Positions 23,201 to 33,235 of a stretch of DNA of 64,000 nucleotides are shown here, piece by piece. The stretch lies in NCBI GenBank assembly GCA_022113835.1, contig JAILWY010000025.1, positions 2,976,001 through 3,040,000 of the forward strand, in the 5' to 3' direction. Position 1 is the stretch's first letter. Each line of letters opens with the position of its first letter. A program made the position numbers and the translations under genes. The DNA is from Atopsyche davidsoni (lineage: Eukaryota; Arthropoda; Insecta; Trichoptera; Hydrobiosidae). Below the pieces are notes generated by a model. The model was not told the DNA's origin. It was given only the letters and a program-made list of their open reading frames with translations, and did not search any database.

Positions 23201-25653
23201 TTTTATACATACAGGTGAAATTATGATTTAAATATGCATATAATTAATATTTTTTTCAGAGCAGGTATGTTTACCGGTAGATTTTATTGAGATGTTTCAG
23301 TCATATTTTTCGGCATGAGTAATTTTAAAATAAAGGAAAAGCAAAGTCACAAACATTATGAGAGATGTCAATTCTATGAGTATGAATTCTTGTGTTCGTA
23401 TTATTTTATATATTAAACATATTTTAATATATGCCATTCTTCAAGTTATTGAAGTATCTCATGTATGAAAATAACAAGTTTGTTTTTTCATTAAACGTAC
23501 GGTTTTTAAAATTAATATCAAATAATTAAACCAGTAGATTAGAGGCAAGTTTTCATGTAATGCCTGAATGAAAATAAGTTTTTTTAAATAAATTATTACA
23601 TTGCTGATCATTGCAAATCAGAAGATTTTATTCATGATACTTTTCTATAATTTTTTTACTGTTTGTAAGTTATCAATTATGTATCTAATATAAAAACATC
23701 GGTAACACTTGCTTATATCGATTCAAATTCTCGTTTGATAACAAGGTAACTGTGGGTGAAAGTGCTAAAATGTCTGATTGCGATATGGGGTTGAATTTTG
23801 ATTATCAAAGAAAATAACGTAAATTTTTTATTAAAGTACAAATGTCGGCTTATAAATATTAAATAATAATGGGCGATATTATTTTTATTTCGTTAAATTA
23901 CTATCTCAAAACATTGTAAGTTCTCAAAGGCAACTCATCCAGAGCCTCTGAATTTTCTTTTCCATTCATTTCAAGTCTGATTAGGATTGGTAAAGGTCAA
24001 ATGCGAACGGAACCATTCGGTATTATGTGTCTTTATGGATATTTCTAAAAAATACTACGTTTACGAAACACTTTCTTGTATACAGCTTTATTTTATTCAG
24101 TATTTTTTTATTCCATGGGATATGAAATTTTTTATTCAGCTCTTTGTGATAGCAGAAAAAATCTATGCAAATAAAAATATATTAGATTTATAGATCGATT
24201 ACGTCACAAATACAAAAACATATATGTCAATATGTTATAAATATATTTTATTTAAGTATTTTACAGCTTATTTTCAAAGGGGAGCTTTTCCTCCACGTCC
24301 CGAGCATAAAGCCTCAATGCAGCCTTCTAAGCGACCTTCCCGAGTGTTATTCTTTCAAATCCCAGGTCGATTCATCCGACGTGGCATTTGAAACGCTTAA
24401 AGCTCCCGCTTTTAACTTTCTTCAGCAGTTTTCAGTATCCATCACTGCTTTTTCCTTTTTCCCACCGAAACTTTCGTAATTACTGTACTCATAAAAGTAT
24501 AACATTTTATGGCTTTCCATATTTTATGCTGTATTTGTTGTTTTGAAACATCGTTTAATACGTCTGAATAATGAGTTTTAAAATTTTTAAAAATTGTGCG
24601 GATGTTTTCAAGTAACGTGAAGTTTTGTTGGTATACATATTATACATTTTCTAGTAAGATATGCTTGATCCGTTTACTGTATTGTAATTTTTTTTTAAAT
24701 ATTTAATTTCAGGTCTTACGCAGAACGTGACAATATTATCGTTGATTTCCACAATGGTCCCGGCCGCCTACTTCCTCGGTTTCCTCTTCATGCCTGAGTC
24801 TCCAGTCTACTTGATGACTCAAGGAAAAACAGACGAGGCGAAGAACTCCCTCATGTATATACGGGGCGTCGGCTGCGACATCGAGGAAGAGTTGATCGCC
24901 ATCAAAAACTACATCAAAGACTCAATCTCCAACGAAGGTACTTTCAAGGATCTCATATCGACCAAGGCGAACGTCAAGGCTTTGGTAATAGCGTTCGTTT
25001 TGATGATTTTCCAGCAGCTCAGCGGCATCAGCGCGATTATATTCTACATGGGTAAAATTTTCCACAGTTCAGGAAACACCATGTCTTCGGAGCATTGCAC
25101 AATAGTTGTGGGGGTTGTGCAAGTTATCGCAACGTATCTTTCAGTTGCGTTTCTGTGCAGGATCGGACGCAGGCCGATGCTGATTTTCACTAATTTGATC
25201 ATGGGGATGAGCGTGATGCTGTTGGGGCTGTTCTTCCATCTTCACCCCATGTACGACGAGGATAAGTCCAGTATGATTCCGATTCTTTGTTTGTCAGTTT
25301 TCGTGAGTTTGTATTCTATTGGCGCGGGTCCGATTCCTTGGCTGATGCTCCGGGAGTTGTTTCCAACTAATATCAAGCGCAGAGCGACTGCGATATCCGC
25401 TGGGCTGAACTGGTTCATGGCGTTTGTTGTGACGAAGCTGTACCAGAATATGGTGGATTCTGTGCAGGCTGGGTGGGTTCTGTGCAATTTTGGGGCATTT
25501 TGCTTTCTGGCTGTTGGGTTTGTTTATTTCGTTGTACCCGAGACTAGGAATAAGACGATAGAGGAAGTTCAAAATGAACTCAATGGAAAGGTTAGGCAAA
25601 CGAGGCACAGGCACATTATTGAAATTGACACGATATCTACGTCATCATTGTGA
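17291..25653 (+). CDS. Facilitated trehalose/sugar transporter, Tret1-like (MFS), five exons
   Basis: Major-facilitator sugar transporter, expected in the plasma membrane, moving trehalose or a hexose down its gradient. Exons: 17291-17438, 19227-19315, 19530-19690, 22909-23084, 24713-25653. All introns are GT-AG and phases match (1, 0, 2, 1), giving 504 residues, normal for the family. The start is the only in-frame ATG upstream (CAAGATGG context). Motifs in the order typical of the family: YLAAAIVTIGAFAVG (TM1, about 44-58), ERFGRKKT (108-115), YVGRFVGG (140-147), PPYVAEL (158-164), PESPVYL (219-225), QQLSG (292-296), GRRP (343-346), GPIPW (397-401), PETRNKT (467-473). The hydrophobic profile fits 12 TM segments with cytosolic N- and C-termini and a large loop after TM6 (about 225-275). 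Nothing is missing or frameshifted. Tret1-like is the best fit from motif style; another insect SLC2-type sugar transporter is possible, and substrate is not shown by sequence. Confidence 0.93.
17633..17921. mobile_element. Palindromic tRNA-core element, copy 3 (intron 1 of transporter)
   Basis: The left end ACTAATATGATTAGACACAT and right end ATGTGCCTAATCATATTAGT are inverted. A minus-oriented tRNA core (CATCCCCTGGCTTACATGGC, GTACTAACCCTTGTACTAAC) is followed by an internal left end (GGCTGGGCACATTGGTTCAT) and a plus-oriented A-box half. Same chimeric build as copy 2 but different deletions. The tail CCCGTAATGGGTAATAAATA follows. Confidence 0.8.
17988..18205 (-). mobile_element. tRNA-core element, copy 4, with the most complete tRNA-like unit
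   Basis: On the minus strand the core reads GTGGTTCGTTAGTACAAGGG, GTACACCGGCCATGTAAGCC, GTGGGTACAAATCCCACAC and ends in AAATCACG at 18059. A-box, anticodon-like arm (CCGGC/GCCTGG) and B-box follow in tRNA order and spacing. Only one arm of the outer palindrome is present. It shares the AATAAATACGCA...TTGACNTTCAAT tail with copy 3. Confidence 0.75.
18206..19226. other. Remainder of transporter intron 1
   Basis: AT-rich intron sequence without recognisable elements; it ends in the TTTGTTTTCAG acceptor before 19227. Confidence 0.6.
19424..19436 (+). other. Isolated Pol III B-box-like sequence in intron 2
   Basis: GGGTTCGATTCCC is a perfect B-box plus T-stem palindrome, but no A-box or tRNA fold precedes it. 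Likely a SINE fragment or chance. Confidence 0.3.
19691..22908. other. Transporter intron 3 with GC-richer islands
   Basis: This is the longest intron (3.2 kb). It holds GC-richer islands at about 19860-20035, 21160-21380 and 22080-22330 in otherwise AT-rich DNA, and a hammerhead-like repeat at 21737-21890. None of the islands reads as a protein; they are plausible enhancers or unrecognised repeats. Confidence 0.4.
21737..21890 (-). mobile_element. Penelope-like-type repeat with hammerhead-like core
   Basis: On the minus strand: CTGATGA, T, GACCAA, GTCTG, TTGGTC, GAAAC, TA, GTC (21841-21875). It is followed by ATGCAAAAACTATAATAAAC, CTCAAAGTGAAGAAAGAATA, and ATGGATCTTCACCAATCAAA. The same order is found at 36850-36990. 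The conserved CUGAUGA...GAAA...GUC boxes match hammerhead ribozyme consensus except for one extra U before stem II. Confidence 0.6.
23085..24712. other. Transporter intron 4
   Basis: AT-rich intron. About 24290-24475 is GC-richer (TTTTCCTCCACGTCCCGAGC, then CATCCGACGTGGCATTTG) but not coding. Ends in ATTTAATTTCAG before 24713. Confidence 0.6.
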
Positions 25654-25816
25654 AACAAAAAAAATGATTTTATACCGTGAAATCATCGAAACATCATATG
25701 CCTACAACATATAAAACACTCTATTTACAAACGTAATTTTAACACTTGAGCAGGTTTTATTACAGAGAAAAGTTTAATTATTCTTACTTTTACGTATAAT
25801 ATATTAAACATATAAA

Positions 25817-25918
25817 AATAAAAAAAATGGATTTACTTATATTATTTCTAATAAAAAATCCACGTTGTTTTAGCAAGTTTAAGTTAATTGTGTAATCGTA
25901 CGGTTTATTTATAATAAA
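25817..25918 (+). promoter_or_regulatory. Candidate poly(A) signals of the transporter
   Basis: AATAAA at 25817-25822 and 25913-25918, within 165-265 bases after the stop codon. The choice between them cannot be made from sequence. Confidence 0.4.
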
Positions 25919-27800
25919 ATATCTGATCTTAACATTGGTTTAAATAACATCAGCTGTTGTTTTAAATTTTATGTTTAATGGTAATTTTAATTTTATATGT
26001 TGAATTGTGACAAAAAGTCTGATATTTAGTTTTTCCCAGTAACCTGAGTTTTTATGAGCTGCAATTGTAATCATAGATTTTTATATATTAGTTCATCTTA
26101 AAAGCTTCAACTAACACAAAATTTCAAGTCCCACAAAGTCTTATTGTACAAATAAATACTAGTATTCCATCGTGTTCAACTTTGTTGGATGTCGTAATCC
26201 CAAGATTTCAGCGAGTTGAATTGTAACGAAAGGTCAATACTGAAAAGGGAAGAGATATCTTGTTTGTCGGGAAAACAATGTGAACTGTTGCATGGCTGTT
26301 TGAATTTTAAATTACAAAGCAACATTCATCAACTTGTTGTGACATTATTGGGGTTGAAATACGCCCCATTTTCTCCAGACATGCTCTCTTTTTGAAGCCC
26401 TAAATTTCCGTCCACTCAGGTTTATGAAATATTTCGTGTTTTTTTTATAATACATACGCGTTTATTTATTTGGGCATTGTTCGTTGGAAGTACTACAGAT
26501 GTCTATTGGAGGACCGAAATGATGGAAAAAAATGAAAATAAATATAAATAACACAAGTGTTTTTTTAAAAAAAAGGTGTACTACAAGTTTATGTGGATAC
26601 AGTTATATAATTATGTATATAAAATCTCACATCGACGTATTTACTAAAGTAAGCAATATATGTATTTAAATTATTTAAAAGTATTGTTTTTAGGGACGGT
26701 TTTTGTGTGGTAACCTGTAACTGTAAATCATAGTTTTTACTTTAATTTTAAGCAAAAAATCTGATTATTTACGATTATCATATTATATAAGGCATGTTAC
26801 GTGAAGGCTAATTTAATTAATTTATTTTAAGCTTGCTTATGTGTTTCTCCACATGAAAATTATGGTGGTTTGTATATTTTTTCCGATGATGTACATATCT
26901 CTGGCTAGTCATTCAAAATTATGCTTTGTGGCTCTTGGCGTAAGGTTTATTTTCGAAGTAACAGTTATAAAGTCGATATGCCAGACTGATTTTGATTCGT
27001 GTCATGTACCATATAAAGTCTAATGGGGCTGTCAATCGTAGATTTTATTAACCGGTGCATAAAAACGTAAATTGATTTATTCGAAATACGACAAACCGCT
27101 TTCTTTTATCACACAATAAAAAAATACGTAGTAAATATATTTTTTTGCTCATAATTTTATTATCAACTTGTAGAAAAAGTGAAGAAAGAGGGTTTATAAT
27201 TTATTTAACAATAAAAAATACTTAAGCCATACAATCTAAAAAAATAGTTATAATTATATTTAATTTAGTTTTGTTCATAAATGACTAAGATAAATGAATT
27301 AGAGAAAAAGACACGACATTGTTTTCGATTTTATTGGTAAGAATGTCATATTACATGTATAACATTTTATTTATAAGTATTTATATAAAAATTAGTTGTA
27401 ACTACCATAAAAGATTATTAATGTTTATATAATATATTTTTTTATAAAATCTACCTAAATTATAATAATGCTTAGGAAAGGTAATCACGGTGCTCGTATA
27501 TTTAATTTTAAAAATATGCATGGTGTATTTAGCTTTTAAAAAATATATATGTTTATAAAATATTTTATAATTTTTTTATGCTGAACTATTTAAAATAATA
27601 AAATATAAAATGTTTATAAAAATGGTTTTTTTACGAGATGCAAATGCCTGGCATTTCTTACAAATAACACATGAATATTCTAGATGTATATGAACAATAA
27701 TATATCAATATTGATATGTCCATTCATGGTGTTTTTTTTATCACATACTATGGGATTAAATAAGTTGAGTTTAACTTATTTTTCAGGTAAAACAGTCATA
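25919..27800. other. AT-rich intergenic DNA
   Basis: No gene, RNA or repeat recognised. Confidence 0.5.
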
Positions 27801-27805
27801 TTTAG

Positions 27806-27850
27806 CTTTCAAAGATGCCAATAAAGTATGTTGGCGAAACCAGTAGCTTC
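27806..27850 (+). other. Third hammerhead-like fragment
   Basis: GATGCCAA, a 7-base loop, TGTTGGC, then GAAACCAGTAGC. It keeps stem II and the GAAAC box but has AAAGATG in place of CTGATGA and AG in place of the final GTC, so it is a decayed relative. It lies just outside the large palindrome at 27874. Confidence 0.35.
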
Positions 27851-27873
27851 AAATAAAAACAAGTAGGGATATT

Positions 27874-28822
27874 ACTAAAAACAATGACTTGTACTTGTCT
27901 TGACAAATAAAACTTGAATATAATTTTATTCCGCAGCCAACAGCACTACAAAAATTCCTTTCACTATAAAAAAGGGATATTCAATAAACTTGCATGGATG
28001 AAAAATGTGGATATATATACTTTATTAAAATCTTTGGAAATATACTCGATGTTATAAAATCACTTTTTTTAAATTTTATGTCTGGATTTTTTCCACTTTG
28101 GCGTAACGATGAAATTAACATTTTTCATAATTTTTCCTGAAATATTATAACAGAATTCCGCCGAGTATTTATGAAAATTATTAATATTTACTTTAGAGTG
28201 TGAAAAAACTAAGCCCTTCTAAAATATATTTTTTTAAAATATTATAATTAAAAACAGTATTCATATAGTACTGATGCATTTTTTTTCTTTTAAAAATAGA
28301 CTTATATACAAAAGGTTTTTCTAAATTATTTTTCTCTACGTGGGAGTGTTCATTACGATTTCTCTGAATATTCATTTCTGATATAAGTTTTTCAACTCTG
28401 GCGTGAGGTAGTCTTAATTTTTAATTAAAAACGAGGTATTTATGCTAATCATTAGAACTTTGAGACTTCCGAGCATGACGGGAATATTTCAAAAATGTCT
28501 CACTCTGAGGCAACTCTGTTAGTCTACAAACCGAATTTATTAATTTTTTATCCAATATTAATTTCATCGTTACGCCAAAGTGGAAAAAATCCAGACATAG
28601 TCTAATTAAAATTTAAAAAAGTGATTTTATAACATCGAATATATTACCAAAGATTATTATGAAATATATATATCCACATTTTTTATCTATGCAAGTTTAT
28701 GAAATATCCCTTTTTTATAGTCAAAGGAACTTTGTATTTCTGGATATTTTTGGCTGCAGAATAAAATTATATTCAAGTTTTATGTGTCAAGACAAGTACG
28801 ACAAGTCATTGTTTTTTTTAGT
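27874..28822. repeat. Large imperfect palindrome, arms about 245-265 bp
   Basis: The left arm (27874-28118) contains AACAATGACTTGTACTTGTC, AAAAAAGGGATATTCAATAA, GATGTTATAAAATCACTTTT and TTCCACTTTGGCGTAACGAT. Their reverse complements appear in the right arm (28558-28822) in mirrored order. The arms differ by scattered substitutions and indels. The 440-bp centre is unrelated and AT-rich, with no coding region. A foldback-type element is the likeliest class. Confidence 0.8.
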
Positions 28823-29284
28823 GCGATGGTTTTATATGGGGTTTTATATAATTAGATTTACTTGTCAAAAGAAATACTTTGGTGCTTCGAAACGAGATAT
28901 AGAAAAAAAAACATGGTTTCATATGAATTAACACAAACATAACTGACATGTTACTATGACATGTTATAATAATTTAAAGCAGTGCATATATAAATATTTT
29001 TTTTTTAAAAGCACTTGTCATCAATTTGGATAACAAGTTTTTTATTAAAACTAACATTGCAGTAAATTAACACCACGCAAAGGCCATCATAGTAAAATCC
29101 CTTCTCATGCATTTCTCTGACACTTGATTGAAATCACTCACAAATGTGGCAGGTCTCAATGAGCTCTATTCACCCAGGGTGGGTTCAAGTAATAAAATAT
29201 CCATTTCAAATATTATTTTTGCTAGATTACGTATTTATCAACATTAGAAATCCAGAGATCAGAATATTAGGGGCGATTTGAAAA

Positions 29285-29535
29285 TAGTCTGGTGTCATGG
29301 GGAGAGGCTCTAACGAGGAGTGCCAGTCGCCATTATGGATGCTTCAGACCTGCCGCTGACATCTGGTCATTATGTGGAGCTGTCAGACTGCCGGCCATGT
29401 GGACGTGGATGGAGAGTACCCTCGGTACCGAGGACCAGGGGTGCACAGAGACTGACTGTAATGTGCGCTTACGGGGTTCATCGCAATGGATCTGTGATAT
29501 TCATAAAAAAAATACTAATAAAACAAGCATGACAC
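29285..29535 (+). other. GC-rich island with open frames, unidentified
   Basis: A sharp GC-rich block in AT-rich DNA. Two overlapping plus frames of 70-103 codons cross it (one containing MDASDLPLTSGHYVEL). It includes the perfect palindrome CCTCGGTACCGAGG at 29420-29433. No homology recognised and no convincing splice sites; it may be an exon of an unknown gene, a conserved non-coding element or a repeat. Confidence 0.3.
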
Positions 29536-29919
29536 AAGCTATAAAAATAGTTGACAACTTGGACAATAACGTGTTTATGTTTCTAAAAATACCTCAATTG
29601 TAAAATGATTTAAATTTTTTTGTAAAAAATATTTTTAAGTGTTGTTACAACTCCTAATTATTTTACTTATCTTTAGGCAGCCAACTGTCAAATTATGAAA
29701 ATAGTATAAGTATAAGTGCATACAGTAAAAAAATAAATTAAACAATAAATCAATTCTACGTTGACTCAATTAAAAAGCCAATTTATTTCTGTCATGGTTC
29801 TTTCATCTCCTCAATAAATGTAATAAAAATTTACGGTTATCATAAAGTATTTTTAGTTTATATAATTAAAACACATATTTAGATAGAGGCCATCTCTCGG
29901 GTGTAACGCATTTAGATAC

Positions 29920-29986
29920 ATTCACTATACATAGCTTCTATATGTATAGTGAATAGATATATATATATATATATATATATATATTC
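29920..29986. repeat. 14-bp hairpin followed by a (TA)n microsatellite
   Basis: ATTCACTATACATA (29920-29933) and TATGTATAGTGAAT (29941-29954) form a perfect stem with a 7-base loop. About 14 uninterrupted AT units follow to about 29984. The stem is too short for a typical microRNA precursor. Confidence 0.7.
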
Positions 29987-30595
29987 TTCTTTTACTCGTA
30001 TAGCACATATTTTTTACTAAGCATTGAAAAATATTACGGCTTTAACACAGACAAAAGGCACAAAAATATTATGAATAGGAATTCGGTAATCATTTAGTAT
30101 TTATATATAAATTAAATAAATCACATATGAAAAATGCCTCCTTGTTGTCGCGATACCCTAATCTTTTATACCACCTTCAACTGAAATAAAATTTCAATCA
30201 ATATTAGCAGGTGTAAAACAGATGTTATCTTTGCTACATAAATATTGGACGACTTGCTCGGAAGATTTTTATAAGATAGATGATATAAATAATAAAGGAT
30301 CTGCGATGAATATTTTATATAAAAATGAATATTTCTGATTACATACGTTTAAACAATCACTCAAAACAGCTTCTAGAATACAATGGGTTGGTAAATACAA
30401 GAGATTTTCTTATATTATTTTATAATCAACTGCTTTCAAGAAGTTCCTCCATTCAAATACGCCATCCAACGAATCCAGGCGTTAATTCTATGCAAATGAT
30501 CTATATATAGGTAAATTTTAAGCAGCTTCATTGTCTAGTGGTTATTAAAGTGGTTTAACAATGAGACCCTAAGCTCAAATTTCATTCAAGCAATA

Positions 30596-31130
30596 TATAG
30601 GGTGTCCAAAAAGAGTATCGGGTGAATGTGAATAGTGACCGTTATTGCGATATGCTGCGAAAATTTTTGGGGCCAGAGTTGCAGGAGTTTTAAGGTTTCA
30701 ACTCAAAAACGTGGTTCCAACATCCACTTGCCATACATCCAATCAATCAATTGAAGCTGTTAACGAATTATTCCCTAATAAGGTCATTTCACGTAGAGGT
30801 AACATCAACTAGAAGCCCCGACCTTAGCCCTCTAACTATTTTGTATGGGGATACCTTAAAAGTATGAGAATAATCCGACAAATCTAACGGAATTGAAAGA
30901 AAACATCAGGTCAGAAATGGCAGCAATATCGAGGGCTATGTGTCAGCGTGTTATCAGCAATCTTCGTTCCAGATTAGATTAACTTCGTCACCACCTGGAT
31001 AACATCACCTTTTTGTAATAATTTTCCATTTTGTATTCTTATAATCAACAATGAATAAAATACTTGTTTACTAGTAGTTTTTGTTTTACTGCCCTAACAA
31101 ATACCCGATACTCTCTTTGGACACTCTATA
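30596..31130 (+). mobile_element. Internally deleted Tc1/mariner-superfamily transposon with both TIRs
   Basis: Inverted repeats of 28 bases (30596-30623 and 31103-31130) match at 26 positions; the 5' one reads TATAGGGTGTCCAAAAAGAG, and TA sits at both outer ends as in Tc1/mariner insertion. Total length is only 535 bp, against 1.2-1.4 kb for complete elements. Between the ends is remnant transposase sequence. Confidence 0.88.
30622..30985 (+). pseudogene. Mariner-type transposase remnant (DDE_3 C-terminal part)
   Basis: Translated in shifting plus frames the segment gives VNSDRYCDMLRKFLGPELQ (30622 onward), CHTSNQSIEAVNELFP, STRSPDLSPL near 30809-30840, and PTNLTELKENIRSEMAAISR with CQRVISNLRSRLD to about 30981. 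These are the middle and C-terminal hallmarks of mariner-type transposases (the third catalytic Asp belongs to the SPDLSP motif). Stops, frameshifts and loss of the N-terminal half make it non-functional. Confidence 0.85.
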
Positions 31131-32434
31131 TAATATTTTTTTTATAATCGTGGTGCGGACTAGGCAATTGTAAGTGGTTGAAGGAGGAAATCTTGCCAGG
31201 GCGGGTTTTGTAACCTGATACATTAATGGGTAAGGTTTCACTTTCAGGTAAGACGTATTTCGAGAGCTTCGCGCAGCATTAGTCCAGCTTGTTTGACACC
31301 GGTCGGGTGTCTCCTCACCTGGGGCAGGTACGCCAGCCAATTAGCCTGGTCCTGCGGGGGTGACCGCACCCGCCCCCGAGTGACTGGCTCATTAAGGGCG
31401 GATTCGATCCTGACAATAGGGGACACCCGGTGTATGCGGACTCTCATTATCTCGTTATGTATGCCGGCATTATGACCGAGAGGGGACAGATGTCTATTTA
31501 GGATTTATCATTTGACCTAAATTGGGAAAAAAACGACATCAGCAGAAACTGTTGTTACCCTTAAAAATAAGCTTACCTGTGTGATTCAATGAACCTAAAG
31601 CATATGCACAACATAAAAATATTAGAGTCAGTGGATCTTAAATCTAAGCTTACAGTTTTATAAAAAAATGTTCTTCCTTGTATCTTTATAATGTTGATAT
31701 TTAACAAAACAACTTTCATGACTCTGATGTACAAATAAAATTTTTGAAAAATTATAAAAGTAACACCTAAAACGGGTCATCAAAAAATAACTTTAAAAAA
31801 ACGATCATTCTAGAGTTAATCATGAATAAAAACTAATTTTTTTAATTATTTTTTATGATATTGCATGCAGTAGTTTTTTTTAGCACAACCGTCCAAGCAT
31901 TTTATTTTACTATACAAATTACTTTAATTCATCGGTTGTGTTATATTTCGTAGACCGCTTAGGTGATTATAGATTAAACAAAACCAAAGACGTGCCAAAA
32001 ATCCAGCTCTACGGGGGATGGGGCTGTTTTTAATTTGTGGTGATATTATCGGGGATAAGAGGGTCCCAGCCAGTACACTCGACCGGTCAAAAGGGAGGTT
32101 CTAACCGTAATTAAAAGGAGGGCACTTGAGAATAATGTTATCTTAACTTTAATGGAAAGACATCGGATATGCTAAAAATATAATTCACGGTGTCTGAAAT
32201 GTCACGGTGTCATCCCGAAAACGTAAACAGGGTGAATTCAAAAAAATCTTTTGAAATCATGTGGATATTTAATATATGCACACATACAAACAACATAAAG
32301 ATTTATCAGTGCAACTATGTATATAAGTATATTCATAAATAATTAGCCAAAATATCCTAATTCGACAGGGTGTATAAAAATACCGGGACTCGACACATTT
32401 TGGAATCTCTTTCACCATTTAAGAATATGTATAG
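31131..32434. other. Intergenic DNA with a GC-rich patch
   Basis: About 31245-31480 is GC-rich (GACACCGGTCGGGTGTCTCC, and a nearly complementary GGGGACACCCGGTGTATGCG downstream) with no known protein. At 32367 a lone ACAGGGTGTATAAAAATACC resembles a Tc1/mariner-type terminus but lacks a partner. The rest shows nothing. Confidence 0.35.
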
Positions 32435-32565
32435 ATATGATTAGGCACATTAGTTCATATATAGAAGAAACTTATCGTGATTTGTGTGGGATGATGATAT
32501 TTTTCTGAGAGTTTCTTTAAGTCATCTTCTATATATGAACTAATGTGCCTAATCATATTAGTAAT
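32435..32565. mobile_element. Palindromic tRNA-core element, copy 5, core almost deleted
   Basis: ATATGATTAGGCACATTAGT and its reverse complement form the ends of a 131-bp hairpin. Only GTGATTTGTGTGGGAT of the tRNA-like core remains. The CCCGTAATGG-TTAATAAATACG tail follows as in copies 2 and 3. Shows how the family collapses to a short hairpin. Confidence 0.75.
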
Positions 32566-33066
32566 AATATAATAAACCCGTAATGGTTAATAAATACGCA
32601 TCTGATTGACCAATCCGTATATAGACATACAATATGTATCGACTTTATAGAAAGGCGACAGCACTTTCAAACAAAAACTTTCATAGCAATGCATACTTGT
32701 TGTGAATCAGTGATCTAATGAGTTTTACGATTTTTTTTTGGAATTTAAGAGTGGTTTACGCATAGGTTTCTTCGGTGTATTACAGTATAAGACCCCGGGT
32801 CCAGGGGGAGGCTGGGGTGAGTGTACCCTCGTCAGTGGTGCTCGGGGGTGTGAGCCACCCACAATTAGTGCTACCCTGTAGGTCCCACCCCCACGCAAAA
32901 CAATTATCGAGCCTCATCTCCAGGGTTGTGTGATTATTATGTTTTAATTATCGTTGCGATGATAAAGTCCACGGTGTTGACAATTTAACAACGGTAACTT
33001 TCTGTTGGGTGTCACGAACCCGGAATGCCTTGAATTTTTTTTTTAAATTTTCTATATATTTGATTA

Positions 33067-33112
33067 TTCTTCTACACTTTGGTGTAGAAGAAAAGAGGCT
33101 TTTGAGCCTCTT
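33067..33112. repeat. Two adjacent perfect stem-loops
   Basis: TTCTTCTACAC/GTGTAGAAGAA (loop TTTG) at 33067-33092 is followed at once by AAGAGGCT/AGCCTCTT (loop TTTG). Both have four-base TTTG loops. Confidence 0.75.
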
Positions 33113-33235
33113 CTCAGAGGAGGTTGGCGACTTTTTCACTGAGCCTTTTTCACACATGCTGAACCAGTTTTCGTGGTTTTTTAAGGGGAAAATAGTGTAG
33201 TGGTTCCCCGAGTCCTTCAGGTATTGCTGCTTATT
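33100..33235 (-). repeat. LINE-like 3' fragment (ENWLSIN family)
   Basis: The minus strand reads YLKDSGNHYTIFPLKNHENW, then a degraded KKSPTSS end. Same family as 16735 and 51105. Confidence 0.55.

Noticed and set aside
29920..29954. 14-bp hairpin considered as a microRNA precursor
   Set aside because: Stem far shorter than the about 22-30 bp needed, and it abuts a TA microsatellite.
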